Assembly (NCBI GenBank): GCA_027486405.1
Contig: JAIXPD010000004.1
Coordinates: 1 to 64,000, forward strand
Length of the DNA stretch: 64,000 bases
Direction: 5' to 3'
Origin: Azospirillum sp.
Lineage (GTDB): Bacteria > Pseudomonadota > Alphaproteobacteria > Azospirillales > Azospirillaceae
A model generated the notes under the pieces. That model ran no database searches. It saw only the letters and a list, made by a program, of their open reading frames with translations, and was not told the DNA's origin. Positions 35,017 through 44,460 of the stretch are shown here, piece by piece. Made by a program: the position numbers and the translations under genes. Each line of letters opens with the position of its first letter. The first letter of the stretch is position 1.

Positions 35017-35775
35017 TCACCCCTCTTCAGCGAAAACGGATTTGAGATCGATCGCCGTGTCGGGGGTGGCGTCCAGATCCAATTGGGCTTCCACCGCGTC
35101 GAGATGGGTCATCATCAGGGTCACGGCGTCGGCACAGCCACAACCCGCGCCGTGGGGGTGATCCCCGGTTCCGGCCAGCGCGTCGATCAGGCGGCGGTGG
35201 TCTTCGGCCGAACAGGTGTGGGCGGTCCGCCGTTCGAAGGCGGCGATGGCCAGACCGGAGCGATCGATCAGGCTGGCGAGGATGGTCGCCAGCGTGCCGT
35301 TCCCGGCAAACTCCGCCAACAGCAGATGGAATTGGCCGGACAGGCGGATCAGCGCCTTGCGGTCGCCCGCCCGTTCCGCCGCCTCTTCCTGGGCGCGGTG
35401 GTCGTTCAGGCGGGCCAGCGTCGCGGGCGGCAGCGGGCGCGGCAGGGCGCACAGCTTGTCCATCACCGCGCGTTCGATCACCCGCCGGGCCTCGAACACC
35501 TCGCGCGCCTCCTGCGCGGTGGGTTTGGCAACGAAGGCCCCCCGGTTGGGAATCAGCGTCACCACCTGCCGCTGCGCCAGCAGCAGCAGCACCTTGCGCA
35601 CCCGCTCCCGGCTGACGCTGAACACCTGGGCAAGGCTTTCCTCGGCCAGCTTGGTGCCGGGCGGCAGGCGGCGGTCGGCGATGGCCTCACCAATGCTGCG
35701 GACGATCCGGGCCTCCGCCCCGCCGCGTCCACGGGGGGAACGGCGGGGCGGAGAGGCGGTCAGGGCGATCTTCAT
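35017..35775 (-). CDS. GntR-family (FCD) regulator of the ABC-racemase operon
   Basis: Regulator of about 252 residues. The winged helix spans about residues 20-85 (RIVRSIGEAIADRRLPPGTKLAEESLAQVFSVSRERVRKVL), followed by the wing LIPNRGAFVAKPT. The FCD ligand domain has the metal-site residues in SGQFHLLLAEFAG and EDHRRLIDALAG. The divergent position before the ABC operon and three TTGTGCACAA-type sites in the shared upstream region indicate local control. Start at ATG 35775; upstream GTG codons overlap the operator and are unlikely. A long Cys-His-rich loop (GDHPHGAGCGCADA) is unusual and might bind metal. Confidence 0.88.
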   Translation of the reverse strand: MKIALTASPPRRSPRGRGGAEARIVRSIGEAIADRRLPPGTKLAEESLAQVFSVSRERVRKVLLLLAQRQVVTLIPNRGAFVAKPTAQEAREVFEARRVIERAVMDKLCALPRPLPPATLARLNDHRAQEEAAERAGDRKALIRLSGQFHLLLAEFAGNGTLATILASLIDRSGLAIAAFERRTAHTCSAEDHRRLIDALAGTGDHPHGAGCGCADAVTLMMTHLDAVEAQLDLDATPDTAIDLKSVFAEEG

Positions 35776-35806
35776 GGATGTGCAAGCCGTCTGGCGTTTT
35801 TGGTTG

Positions 35807-36038
35807 GCGTGATTGTGCACAAAATGGTCGCCGATGGAAAGCCCGACGCGCGGGCGATGCCGGATTGGCTGCCCGCTGGGCGATCACGCCGTTTTTTCAG
35901 GCAATGCGGCGTTGAATTGGTCAAAGTCCGACGTTGGTGTGCGTGCGGAATGGCCGCTTTCCGCCCATCCATCCGCTGGCACGCGGTGTGCACAATCGGC
36001 GTTGTGCTGAATTGGCAGCGTGATTGTGCACAAAATGG
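35807..36038. promoter_or_regulatory. Three TTGTGCACAA operator sites
   Basis: TTGTGCACAA is present exactly at 35813-35822 and 36024-36033, each inside an identical 21-base word (35807-35827 and 36018-36038). A one-mismatch copy GTGTGCACAA lies at 35986-35995. The outer sites sit 38 bases before the GntR start and 17 bases before the ATPase start, so one protein could control both directions. The most likely binder is the adjacent GntR regulator. Confidence 0.75.
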
Positions 36039-36049
36039 GATCGAGCGTG

Positions 36050-37042
36050 ATGACCACCGGACCGGGCGCGGGAACGACTGTCGAGTTGGTGAAGCTCACC
36101 AAGGCCTATGGCGCGACCGTGGCGGTGAACGCCATCGATTTGCGCATCGCCGCCGGATCCTATTGCTGCCTGCTGGGGCCGAGCGGCTGCGGCAAGACAT
36201 CCACCCTGCGGATGATCGCCGGGCATGAGGATGTCAGCAACGGCGATCTGCTGATCGGCGACCGCGTGGTGAACGACGAGCCGCCCGCCGCGCGCGGCAC
36301 GGCGATGATGTTCCAAAGCTACGCCCTGTTCCCGCATCTGGACTGTGTGGACAACGTCGCCTTCAGCCTGAAGATGAAGGGCGTGCCGGTGGAGGAGCGC
36401 CGCCGCAAGGCGCGCGAGATGCTCGATCTGGTCGATATGGGCAAATACGCCGCCCGCCTGCCCGCCCAACTGTCCGGCGGGCAGCAGCAGCGCGTGGCGT
36501 TGGCCCGCGCGCTGATCACCCGCCCCGGCGTGCTGCTGCTCGACGAACCGCTGTCCGCGCTCGACCCCTTCCTGCGCGACCGCATGCGGGAGGAGTTGAA
36601 GCGCCTGCACCGCGAACTCGGCATCACCTTCATCCACGTCACCCACAGCCAGACCGAAGCGATGGCGCTGGCCGATCTGGTCGTGGTGATGAATCAGGGC
36701 CGCATCGAACAGGCCGGGCCGCCGCGCGAGCTGTTCAACCACCCGCACACCGCCTTTGTCGCCCGCTTCATCGGCGGCCACAACGTGATCCGCAGCGCCG
36801 ACGGCCTGCGCGCCGTGCGGGCCGACCGCGTCCAACTGGGCGGCGGCGACCTGCGCACCGACGCGACCGTGCGCGCGCTGGAGTATCACGGCACCTCGGT
36901 TCATCTCAGCCTGGACGTGGCGGGGGCCGACGAGTTCGCCGTGATCGTGGACGAGGCCCGCTTTTACGACGCGCCGCTGGCCATCGGCGCGCCGGTGCAA
37001 ATCGGCTGGAACCACGCCGACGCCCATCCGCTGGCGTCCTGA
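36050..37042 (+). CDS. ABC transporter ATP-binding protein, PotA-like
   Basis: Cytoplasmic ATPase of about 330 residues driving a polyamine/opine/thiamine-type importer. Walker A GPSGCGKTS, Q-loop MMFQSYALFPHL, signature LSGGQQQRVALARAL, Walker B LLLDEPLSALD and the His switch HVTHSQ are all intact. A short TOBE-like C-terminal domain follows. The start at ATG 36050 is chosen because the upstream GTG lies in the operator. First gene of an operon with binding protein, two permeases and a racemase. Confidence 0.93.
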   Translation: MTTGPGAGTTVELVKLTKAYGATVAVNAIDLRIAAGSYCCLLGPSGCGKTSTLRMIAGHEDVSNGDLLIGDRVVNDEPPAARGTAMMFQSYALFPHLDCVDNVAFSLKMKGVPVEERRRKAREMLDLVDMGKYAARLPAQLSGGQQQRVALARALITRPGVLLLDEPLSALDPFLRDRMREELKRLHRELGITFIHVTHSQTEAMALADLVVVMNQGRIEQAGPPRELFNHPHTAFVARFIGGHNVIRSADGLRAVRADRVQLGGGDLRTDATVRALEYHGTSVHLSLDVAGADEFAVIVDEARFYDAPLAIGAPVQIGWNHADAHPLAS

Positions 37043-37109
37043 GATTTCCCGCTTTCCCGACCACATCCGTTTCAGACACCCCCCTTTCCGACCACACTGG
37101 AGGCTCAGC

Positions 37110-38414
37110 ATGTCCGACACGCGTTCCGGTTCCCCCGCCACCACCGGCGTCAGCCGTCGCACTCTGCTCAAGGGAACCGCCGCCGCCGCAGGTGTGGCGG
37201 TCGGATCCGGGGCGATCACCGGCTTTCCGACCATCTGGGCGCAGAACATCAAGAACATCACCCTGCGCCAGATCGGCACCGGCGTGTCCAACCTGAACGC
37301 CGTCGCCGACAAGGTGAAGGCGGATTTGGGCTTCACCCTGCAAATGACGGCGCTGGATTCCGACGCCGTGACCCAGCGCGCGGCGACCCAGCCGAAATCC
37401 TACGACATCGCCGACATCGAATACTGGATCGCCAAGAAGATCTTCCCGGCGGGCGTGATCCAGCCGATGGACGTCAACAAGCTGAAGAATTTCAACAAGA
37501 TCGTTCCGATCTTCGTCAACGGCAAGCTGACCCCGTCCAGCGCCATCGCCCAAGGGACCGCCCCGCACAGTGTCGGTTTCGTCGAGGGCAAGGATTCGAC
37601 CAAATTCGCCAAGTCGCCCACCCAGTGGATGACGCTGATCCCGACCATCTACAACGCCGACACGCTGGGCATCCGCCCCGATCTGGTCGGCCGCCCGATT
37701 TCGAGCTGGAAGGACCTGCTCGACCCCGCCTTCAAGGGCAAGGCCTCGCTGCTCAACATCCCGTCGATCGGCATCATGGACGCCGCGATGGTCTGCGAAG
37801 CCATGGGGGCCGTCAGCTATGGCGACAAGGGCAACATGACCAAGGAGGAGATCGACAAGACCCTGGCGATCATGACCGAGGCCAAGAAGGCCGGGCAGTT
37901 CCGCGCCTTCTGGAAGAGCTTCGACGAGAGCGTCAACCTGATGTCGTCGGGCGAGGTCATCATCCAATCCATGTGGTCGCCCGCCGTCGCCGCCGTGCGC
38001 GCCAAGGGCATCCCCTGCGTCTACCAGCCGCTGAAGGAAGGCTATCGCGCCTGGGGCGGCGGGCTGGGTCTGGCCAAGCATCTGACCGGGTTGGAGCTGG
38101 ACGCCGCCTATGAATACATCAACTGGTATCTGTCGGGCTGGGTCGGGGCCTATCTGAACCGGCAGGGCTACTACTCCGCCGTGCTCGACACCGCCAAGGA
38201 CCACATGTCGGCGGACGAATGGGCCTTCTGGATGGAGGGCAAACCCGCCAAGACCGACATCCTCAGCCCCGAGGGCAAGGTGATGGAAAAGGCCGGTGCG
38301 GTGCGCGACGGCGGCTCCTTCGAAGAGCGCATGGGCCGCGTCGCCTGCTGGAACGCCGTGATGGACGAGGACCGCTATATGGTTCGCAAGTGGAACGAGT
38401 TCATCGCCGCCTGA
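37110..38414 (+). CDS. Periplasmic substrate-binding protein, PotD/PotF-like
   Basis: Binding protein of 434 residues for the adjacent importer. The N-terminus carries a twin-arginine type signal (SRRTLLKGTAAAAGVAVGSGAITGFPTIWAQ). The mature part is a family-1/8 solute-binding fold (TPSSAIAQGTAPHSVGF, IPTIYNADTLGIRPDLVGRPISSWKDLLDPAFKGKASLLN, WYLSGWVGAYLNRQGYYSAV). The ligand is not obvious: acidic polyamine-binding residues cannot be assigned by eye. It starts 67 bases after the ATPase gene. Confidence 0.9.
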   Translation: MSDTRSGSPATTGVSRRTLLKGTAAAAGVAVGSGAITGFPTIWAQNIKNITLRQIGTGVSNLNAVADKVKADLGFTLQMTALDSDAVTQRAATQPKSYDIADIEYWIAKKIFPAGVIQPMDVNKLKNFNKIVPIFVNGKLTPSSAIAQGTAPHSVGFVEGKDSTKFAKSPTQWMTLIPTIYNADTLGIRPDLVGRPISSWKDLLDPAFKGKASLLNIPSIGIMDAAMVCEAMGAVSYGDKGNMTKEEIDKTLAIMTEAKKAGQFRAFWKSFDESVNLMSSGEVIIQSMWSPAVAAVRAKGIPCVYQPLKEGYRAWGGGLGLAKHLTGLELDAAYEYINWYLSGWVGAYLNRQGYYSAVLDTAKDHMSADEWAFWMEGKPAKTDILSPEGKVMEKAGAVRDGGSFEERMGRVACWNAVMDEDRYMVRKWNEFIAA

Positions 38415-38496
38415 TCTGTTGCTGAACCGAACTGAACCGCCCGCGCGACTCCATCCGCCGCGCGGTCGGTTCGGTCCACCGGGAGTGTTTTTGCCC

Positions 38497-39456
38497 ATGA
38501 CCGTCACCGCCGCCCACGCCCCACCGGATCCCGCCGTCTCGGGCCGGGTTCCCTCAGGCCACGTTCCCCCTACCACCAAACCGGGCGGCGGTGCGGTGCG
38601 GGCGCGCCGCTGGCGGCGGTTGGCCCCCTATCTGCAAGCGGCCCCGCTGGCGGTGACGCTGGTCCTGTTCCTGTTGATCCCCATCCTGACCATCCTGGTC
38701 GTCAGTTTCTGGGATTACGACAGCGTGCGGGTGATTCCCGATTTTGTGCTGACGAATTACGCGGAATTGCTGACCTCGCCCGTCACCTGGAAAACCTACC
38801 TCAACACGCTGAAATTCGCTGGCCTGACCTGGGCCATCACCCTGGTGATCGGCTTCACGGTTGCCTATTTCCTGGCCTTTCACGTCCACTCCACCGTCTG
38901 GCAGATGGTGTTGTTCCTGGTCTGCACGATTCCGTTCTGGACCTCCAACATCATCCGCATGATCTCCTGGATTCCGTTTCTGGGGCGGAACGGGTTGTTG
39001 AACTCCACCCTGATCGCCGCCGGGGTGATCGACCAGCCGTTGGAATTCCTGCTCTTTTCCGATTTCTCGGTGGTGTTGGCCTATGTCCACCTGAACGCGC
39101 TGTTCATGGTGGTCCCGATCTTCAACTCGATGATGCGGATCGACCGCGCGCTGGTGGAAGCCGCACGCGACGCCGGGGCCAAGGGCTGGCAGGTGGTGTG
39201 GAACGTCATCCTGCCGCTGTCCAAGCCGGGCATCGCCATCGGCTCCATCTTCGTTGTCACGCTGGTGATGGGCGATTTCATCACCGTGCGGCTGATGAGC
39301 GGCGGGCAGAGCGCCTCCATCGGGCTGATGATCGCCAACGAGATTTCCCTGCTGCAATACCCGGCGGCGGCGGCCAACGCGGTCATCCTGCTGGCCGTGG
39401 TCCTGCTGATGGTCGCGGCGATGCTGCGCGTCGTTGACATCCGGAAGGAGCTGTAA
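38497..39456 (+). CDS. ABC transporter permease, PotB-like
   Basis: Inner-membrane permease of about 319 residues with six hydrophobic segments after a 40-residue Pro-rich cytoplasmic tail. The EAA loop that contacts the ATPase reads EAARDAGAKGWQVVWNVILPLSKPGI. ATG 38497 is used; TTG 38491 has better spacing from GGGAG and would add two residues. Lies 82 bases after the binding-protein gene and two bases before the second permease. Confidence 0.92.
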   Translation: MTVTAAHAPPDPAVSGRVPSGHVPPTTKPGGGAVRARRWRRLAPYLQAAPLAVTLVLFLLIPILTILVVSFWDYDSVRVIPDFVLTNYAELLTSPVTWKTYLNTLKFAGLTWAITLVIGFTVAYFLAFHVHSTVWQMVLFLVCTIPFWTSNIIRMISWIPFLGRNGLLNSTLIAAGVIDQPLEFLLFSDFSVVLAYVHLNALFMVVPIFNSMMRIDRALVEAARDAGAKGWQVVWNVILPLSKPGIAIGSIFVVTLVMGDFITVRLMSGGQSASIGLMIANEISLLQYPAAAANAVILLAVVLLMVAAMLRVVDIRKEL

Positions 39457-39458
39457 CC

Positions 39459-40292
39459 ATGCCCAGCGCCCGGCGCGGTTTGTCCTTTTACCTGCTCACC
39501 GCCTTTTTCGGCCTGTTCGTGCTGTTCCTGTACGGGCCGACCGTGACCATCCTGGTGCTGTCCTTCCAAGGGCCGGAGGGCGGCTTGACCTTTCCGATGA
39601 ACGGGGTGTCGCTGCATTGGTTCCGCAACCTGTTCCAACAGCAGGCGGTGGGCGATTTCGGCGGCTCCTTCCGCCGCTCCCTGGCGCTGGGGCTGGTGGT
39701 GATGGTGCTGACGGTGCTGTTCTCGCTGCTGGCGGGCTTTGCCTTCCGGCGGCGCTTCGTCGGCAGCAACGCGCTGTTCTATCTGACGGTCGCCAGCCTG
39801 ATCGTGCCGTCGATCCTGGTCAGCCTGGGCATCGGCCTGCTGTTCAACATCCTGGGGCTGGAACCGACCTGGTACGGTTCGGCCATGGGCGCGCATCTGA
39901 CCTGGACGCTGCCCTTCGGCCTGCTGATCGTCTTCGCCATCTTCAACCGCTTCAACCCGGCCTATGAGGAGGCGGCGCGCGATCTGGGGGCCACGCCGTG
40001 GCAGACGGTGCGCCACGTCGTGCTGCCGATCCTGCTGCCCAGCCTGATCGGCGTCGGCATGTCGGGATTCACCCTGTCCTACGACGAGTTCGCCCGCACG
40101 CTGATGACCGCCGGATCCTTCAACACCCTGCCGCTGGAGATTTACGGCATGACCACCAACGTCACGACGCCGGTGCTCTACGCGCTGGGATCGCTGACCA
40201 CCGTCTTTTCCTTCACCATCATCGGGGTGGTTCTGATGACGCTGGCGGGTCTGCGCCGCCGCCGTCTGGGCCACACCGGGGGGGCCGCGTGA
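39459..40292 (+). CDS. ABC transporter permease, PotC-like
   Basis: Second permease, 277 residues, six membrane segments. The EAA loop reads EEAARDLGATPWQTVRHVVLPILLPS. It begins two bases after the PotB-like stop codon and its own stop shares one base with the racemase start (TGATG), so the operon is translationally coupled. Forms the channel heterodimer of the importer. Confidence 0.93.
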   Translation: MPSARRGLSFYLLTAFFGLFVLFLYGPTVTILVLSFQGPEGGLTFPMNGVSLHWFRNLFQQQAVGDFGGSFRRSLALGLVVMVLTVLFSLLAGFAFRRRFVGSNALFYLTVASLIVPSILVSLGIGLLFNILGLEPTWYGSAMGAHLTWTLPFGLLIVFAIFNRFNPAYEEAARDLGATPWQTVRHVVLPILLPSLIGVGMSGFTLSYDEFARTLMTAGSFNTLPLEIYGMTTNVTTPVLYALGSLTTVFSFTIIGVVLMTLAGLRRRRLGHTGGAA

Positions 40293-41050
40293 TGACCGTT
40301 CCCCGCGACGTCCTGGTCGTCAACCCCAACACCACCGCGTCGATGACCGAGCGCATCGGGGCCGCCGCGCGCGCCGCCGCCGCCCCGACCACCCGCGTGC
40401 TGGCGGTCAATCCCGCCATGGGACCGGCCAGCATCGAGGGCTATTACGACGAGGCGCTGGCCGTCCCCGGCCTGCTCGACACCATCATCCGCCATGAACG
40501 CGCGGCGCGGGACCAAGGCGGGGCGCTGGCGGGCATCGTCATCGCCTGTTTCGACGATGTCGGGCTGGACGCCGCCCGCTGCGTGGCCAACGCGCCGGTC
40601 GTCGGCATTTGCGAAGCGGCGATGCAGACCGCCGGGCTGCTCGGCGGCTCCATGGGGGTGGTGACGACGCTCAACCGCTCCGTTCCCGCGCTGGAACGGC
40701 TGGCCCAGCGCTATGGCGTGGCCGACCGCTGCACCGTGCGCGCCGCCGAGGTGCCGGTGCTGGCGCTGGAGGATCCGGCCTCCGGCGCGCTCGACCGCAT
40801 GCGCGCGGTGATCGCCCGGCTGTTGGACGAGGATGGCGCGGAGTGCGTCGTGTTGGGCTGCGCCGGCATGGCCGACCTCGCCCGCTCGCTCAGCCGGGAA
40901 TTCGGCGTTCCGGTGGTGGACGGCGTGTCCGCCGCCGTGACACTGGTGGAGGGGCTGGCCACCCTGGGCCTGCGCACCAGCAAGCGCGGCGGCTACGCGG
41001 CCCCCCTGCCCAAACCCTACACCGGCGCGCTGGCGGGTTTTGCGCCTTAA
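40292..41050 (+). CDS. Asp/Glu/hydantoin racemase family protein
   Basis: Cofactor-independent racemase of 252 residues. N-terminal VVNPNTTASMTERI is the family hallmark; the two catalytic cysteines are Cys86 (IVIACFDDVGL) and Cys190 (VVLGCAGMADL). Relatives racemise hydantoins, allantoin or aspartate. Its last position in an importer operon suggests it interconverts the imported compound, giving a stereoisomer usable by a downstream hydrolase encoded elsewhere. No hydantoinase or carbamoylase lies next to it; ureide genes are 21 kb away. Confidence 0.88.
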   Translation: MTVPRDVLVVNPNTTASMTERIGAAARAAAAPTTRVLAVNPAMGPASIEGYYDEALAVPGLLDTIIRHERAARDQGGALAGIVIACFDDVGLDAARCVANAPVVGICEAAMQTAGLLGGSMGVVTTLNRSVPALERLAQRYGVADRCTVRAAEVPVLALEDPASGALDRMRAVIARLLDEDGAECVVLGCAGMADLARSLSREFGVPVVDGVSAAVTLVEGLATLGLRTSKRGGYAAPLPKPYTGALAGFAP

Positions 41051-41058
41051 TTCGCGCC

Positions 41059-41988
41059 TTAATGTGTCGGCGTGACCCGGGCATCGGTTTGCGGGACGCC
41101 GTTGGAAAACAGCGCCGCAAGCTCGCGCAGGCCCCGGTCTCGTGGGTCGCTTGCCCGCCAGGCCAGCCCGACGACCCGGCCCGGCCGCTCCGCGTCAAAG
41201 GGGCGGTAGCCGACCAGGCCGCCGACCGTCGCCGTCGCCCCGGTGGCCAGCACCGGCATCAGCGTGCAGCCCGCCCCCGCCGCCACCATGTGGCGCAGGG
41301 TTTCCAGCCCGGTGGCGTGGCGGCCCACCGGGGCGGTCAGGCCACAGACCGCGAGCGCCTGATCGCGCAGGCAATGCCCTTCCTCCAGCAGCAACAGGTC
41401 GGCGGGGTCGATGTCGGCCAGGGCCAGCGTCGCGCCTTGCCCCAACGGATGCCCGGTCGGGTGCGCCAGCACGAAGGGTTCGAAGAACAAGGGCGCGGAC
41501 GCCACCCCGTCGGCCTCCACCGGCAGGGCCAGCAACACCGCGTCGATCCGGCCATCGCGCAAATCCTCCAGCAGCCCATCGGTCCGCCCCTCCGACAGCA
41601 CCAGCGTCAGATCGGGGTGGTGGGTCCGCAGCAGCGGCAACAGGTGCGGAAACAGATACGGCCCCAGGGTCTGGATCGCCGCCAGCCGGAAGCGGCCCGA
41701 CAGCGCGCCGTCCCGCCCCGCCGCCAGCGCCAGCAGCCGTTGCGCCTCCGCCAACACGACGCGCGCCTGCCGGATGATCGGCTCTCCGGACTGGGTGATC
41801 AGCACCCGGCGGCTGGTGCGTTCGAACAGCGCCACCCCCAGACTGTCTTCCAGCTTGCGGATCTGCGCGCTCAGGGATGGCTGGCTGACACCGCAGCGCT
41901 CCGCCGCCTTGCCGAAATGCCGCAGTTCGGCGACCGCCACCACATAGTCCAGATCGCGCAGGGACAGACCGACGATGTTCATAGCCAT
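41059..41988 (-). CDS. oxyR: Hydrogen-peroxide-sensing LysR regulator OxyR
   Basis: LysR-type activator of 309 residues. The HTH is at about 18-65 (FGKAAERCGVSQPSLSAQIRKLEDSLGVALFERT). The redox pair Cys206 and Cys215 lies in EEGHCLRDQALAVCG with the eight-residue spacing of E. coli OxyR, so disulphide sensing of peroxide is expected. Divergent from the catalase gene across 126 bases, the usual arrangement for direct control. ATG 41988 used; ATG 41982 also possible. Confidence 0.93.
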   Translation of the reverse strand: MAMNIVGLSLRDLDYVVAVAELRHFGKAAERCGVSQPSLSAQIRKLEDSLGVALFERTSRRVLITQSGEPIIRQARVVLAEAQRLLALAAGRDGALSGRFRLAAIQTLGPYLFPHLLPLLRTHHPDLTLVLSEGRTDGLLEDLRDGRIDAVLLALPVEADGVASAPLFFEPFVLAHPTGHPLGQGATLALADIDPADLLLLEEGHCLRDQALAVCGLTAPVGRHATGLETLRHMVAAGAGCTLMPVLATGATATVGGLVGYRPFDAERPGRVVGLAWRASDPRDRGLRELAALFSNGVPQTDARVTPTH

Positions 41989-42114
41989 TACCTATTGATG
42001 TGTTCGGAACGATGTCTTGGATATATCAACGCCAGCGGGGGATAACCAGAGCCACGCAGCCGACACCCACACGGCCACAGCCAAACGGCCAACCCCACAG
42101 CGGAGATCCCGATC

Positions 42115-43557
42115 ATGAGCGTCCTGACCACCAGCTTCGGCCAGCCGGTCGCCGACAACCAGAATTCCTTGAGCGCCGGGCCGCGCGGCCCGCTGCTGTT
42201 GCAGGATTTCCACCTGATCGAAAAGCTGGCCCATTTCAACCGCGAACGCATCCCCGAACGGGTGGTGCACGCCAAGGGGGCCGGGGCCTATGGCGTCTTC
42301 CGCGTCACCCGCGACGTGACCGGTTGGACCAAGGCGGCCTTCCTGTCGGCGGTGGGCAAGGAAACGCCGGTCTTCCTGCGCTTTTCCACCGTGGGCGGGG
42401 AAAAGGGATCGGCCGACGCCGACCGCGACCCGCGCGGCTTCGCCGTGAAGTTCTACACCGAAGAGGGGAATTACGATCTGGTCGGCAACAACACCCCGGT
42501 GTTCTTCCTGCGCGATCCGCTGAAATTCCCCGACTTCATCCACACGCAAAAGCGCAACCCGGCCACCAACCTGAAGGACCCGACGGCGATGTGGGATTTC
42601 TTCTCGCTGTCGCCGGAAACGCTGCACCAATTGACCATCCTGTTCAGCGACCGGGGCACGCCGCGCGGCTACCGCCACATGGATGGCTTTTCCAGCCACA
42701 CCTTTTCGTGGATCAACGCGGATGGCGAGCGGTTCTGGGTGAAGTACCATTTCAAGACCCGCCAGGGGATCCAGAATTTCACCGCCGAACAGGCCGTGGC
42801 CATGGCCGGGGTTGACCCCGACCACGCCACCCGCGACCTGTACGCCGCGATCCAGGACGGCGATTTCCCGGCCTGGACCGTGTCGGTGCAGATCATGCCG
42901 GAGGCCGAGGCCGAAACCTACGCCATCAACCCGTTCGACCTGACCAAGGTGTGGCCGCACGCCGATTACCCGCTGGTGGAGTTCGGCGAGTTGATCCTGA
43001 ACCGCAACCCGGAGAATTTCTTTGCCGAGACCGAACAATCGGCCTTCAGCCCGGCCAGCGTCGTCCCCGGCATCTCCTTCAGCCCCGACAAGATGCTGCA
43101 AGGCCGCCTGTTCGCCTACGCCGACGCCCACCGTTACCGGCTGGGGGCCAATTACGCCCATCTGCCGGTGAACCGCCCGCAGGGCTGCCCGGTTCACAAC
43201 CACCAGCGCGACGGGGCCATGCGCTTTGATGGCAACGGCGGCGGCGCGCCCAACTACGAACCCAACAGCTTCGGCGGGCCGACGCAGAGCGCCGCCGCCA
43301 CCGAGCCGCCCTTGCGGATCAGCGGCGACGCCGACCGCTACAGCCATCGCGAGGGGAACGACGATTACGCCCAGGCCGGTGCGCTGTTCCGGCTGATCGG
43401 GGAGGAGGCGCAAGCCCGCCTGATGGACGCCATCGCCGGGTCGCTGGCCAAGGCCCCGCGCGCCATCCAGGACCGCCAGTTGGCCCATTTCCAGGCCGCC
43501 GACGCCCGGTATGGCGCGGGCATCGCCGCCCGGCTGGGCCTGACCGCAACCGCCTGA
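42115..43557 (+). CDS. katA: Clade-3 haem catalase
   Basis: Breaks hydrogen peroxide down to water and oxygen. 480 residues, the small-subunit size. Distal His52 in [13 protein letters not shown], distal Asn125 in [10 protein letters not shown] and proximal haem ligand Tyr335 in [15 protein letters not shown] are present, as is [21 protein letters not shown]. No signal peptide, so cytoplasmic. Divergent from oxyR and followed by a strong terminator, so probably monocistronic and peroxide-inducible. A 14-base direct repeat (43541-43554, 43555-43568) spans the stop codon. Confidence 0.95.
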   Translation: MSVLTTSFGQPVADNQNSLSAGPRGPLLLQDFHLIEKLAHFNRERIPERVVHAKGAGAYGVFRVTRDVTGWTKAAFLSAVGKETPVFLRFSTVGGEKGSADADRDPRGFAVKFYTEEGNYDLVGNNTPVFFLRDPLKFPDFIHTQKRNPATNLKDPTAMWDFFSLSPETLHQLTILFSDRGTPRGYRHMDGFSSHTFSWINADGERFWVKYHFKTRQGIQNFTAEQAVAMAGVDPDHATRDLYAAIQDGDFPAWTVSVQIMPEAEAETYAINPFDLTKVWPHADYPLVEFGELILNRNPENFFAETEQSAFSPASVVPGISFSPDKMLQGRLFAYADAHRYRLGANYAHLPVNRPQGCPVHNHQRDGAMRFDGNGGGAPNYEPNSFGGPTQSAAATEPPLRISGDADRYSHREGNDDYAQAGALFRLIGEEAQARLMDAIAGSLAKAPRAIQDRQLAHFQAADARYGAGIAARLGLTATA

Positions 43558-43602
43558 CCGCAACCGCCTGATCGGCACGGCCTGACGCCACCGGCCAAAC
43601 AG

Positions 43603-43641
43603 GCCACGGGCCGGGGAAACCTCCCCCGGCCCGTGGCTTTT
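43603..43641 (+). terminator. Rho-independent terminator of katA
   Basis: GCCACGGGCCGGGG (43603-43616) and CCCCGGCCCGTGGC (43624-43637) form a perfect 14-bp stem with a seven-base loop, followed by TTTT. Located 46 bases after the catalase stop. Confidence 0.9.
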
Positions 43642-43644
43642 GCG

Positions 43645-44343
43645 TCACGCCAGATCGAAGACCAGGACTTCCGCCGCCGTCGCGCGGTCCAGCGTCACCG
43701 CCGTTTCGTCGCTCAGGGCCGCGCCGTCGCCCTCCTGCAACCGCACACCGTTGACGTGGACCTCCCCGCGCGCCACCTGCACCCAGGCGTGACGGCCCGG
43801 ACGCAGCCGCAATTGGGCGCTCTCGTCCCCGTCCAGCAAGGTTGCGTACAGATCGACGTCCTGATGGATGGTGACGCTGCCGTTGCGGCCATCGCGCGAA
43901 CCGACCAGACGCAGCGTTCCGCGCTTCTCCTCATCGGCGAAGGCCGATTGCTCGTACCCGGCGGCCAGCCCATGGGCTTCGGGCAAAATCCAGATTTGCA
44001 GGAAATGGACCGGGTCGGTCTGCGAGGCGTTGTATTCGCTGTGGCGGATGCCGCGCCCGGCGCTCATCCGTTGCACCTCGCCCGGGCGGATGATCGAGCC
44101 GGTTCCCAGCGAGTCCTTGTGCTCCAACGCGCCCGACAGGACGTAGGACACGATTTCCATGTTGGCGTGGCCGTGGGTGGGAAAGCCAGCCCCCGGAATC
44201 ACCCGGTCCTCGTTGATGACGCGCAGGGCGCGAAACCCCATCTGGTCGGGATCGTGGTAATGGCCGAAGGAAAAACTGTGCTGGCTGTTCAGCCAACCCA
44301 TGTTGACCGCGCCGCGTTCGTTGCGATGACGAATGGTGAGCAT
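43645..44343 (-). CDS. Pirin/YhaK-type bicupin protein
   Basis: 232-residue cupin of the pirin family. N-terminal cupin has the metal ligands in GFPTHGHANMEIVSYVL and RHSEYN; the C-terminal cupin is degenerate (HAWVQVARGEVHVNG). Family members are linked to quercetin dioxygenase activity or redox sensing (YhaK). ATG 44343 has AGGAGGG eight bases upstream. It converges with katA; a role in oxidative stress fits the neighbourhood but is inferred. Confidence 0.88.
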   Translation of the reverse strand: MLTIRHRNERGAVNMGWLNSQHSFSFGHYHDPDQMGFRALRVINEDRVIPGAGFPTHGHANMEIVSYVLSGALEHKDSLGTGSIIRPGEVQRMSAGRGIRHSEYNASQTDPVHFLQIWILPEAHGLAAGYEQSAFADEEKRGTLRLVGSRDGRNGSVTIHQDVDLYATLLDGDESAQLRLRPGRHAWVQVARGEVHVNGVRLQEGDGAALSDETAVTLDRATAAEVLVFDLA

Positions 44344-44460
44344 GATCGGAACCCTCCTGTGCCGCTTGGGCTTGCCTCGTTGACCCAAGAGTGCGCCCAA
44401 GAAGGCTCCGAAACAATCCGGCGCGTCCGCACATGATTGTCACGCTGAAAGCAACGACCC

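Noticed and set aside
41989-42114. Consensus OxyR sites between oxyR and katA
   Set aside because: I looked for ATAG-N7-CTAT-type repeats and found only fragments (such as GATATATC at 42020-42027); not strong enough to annotate.
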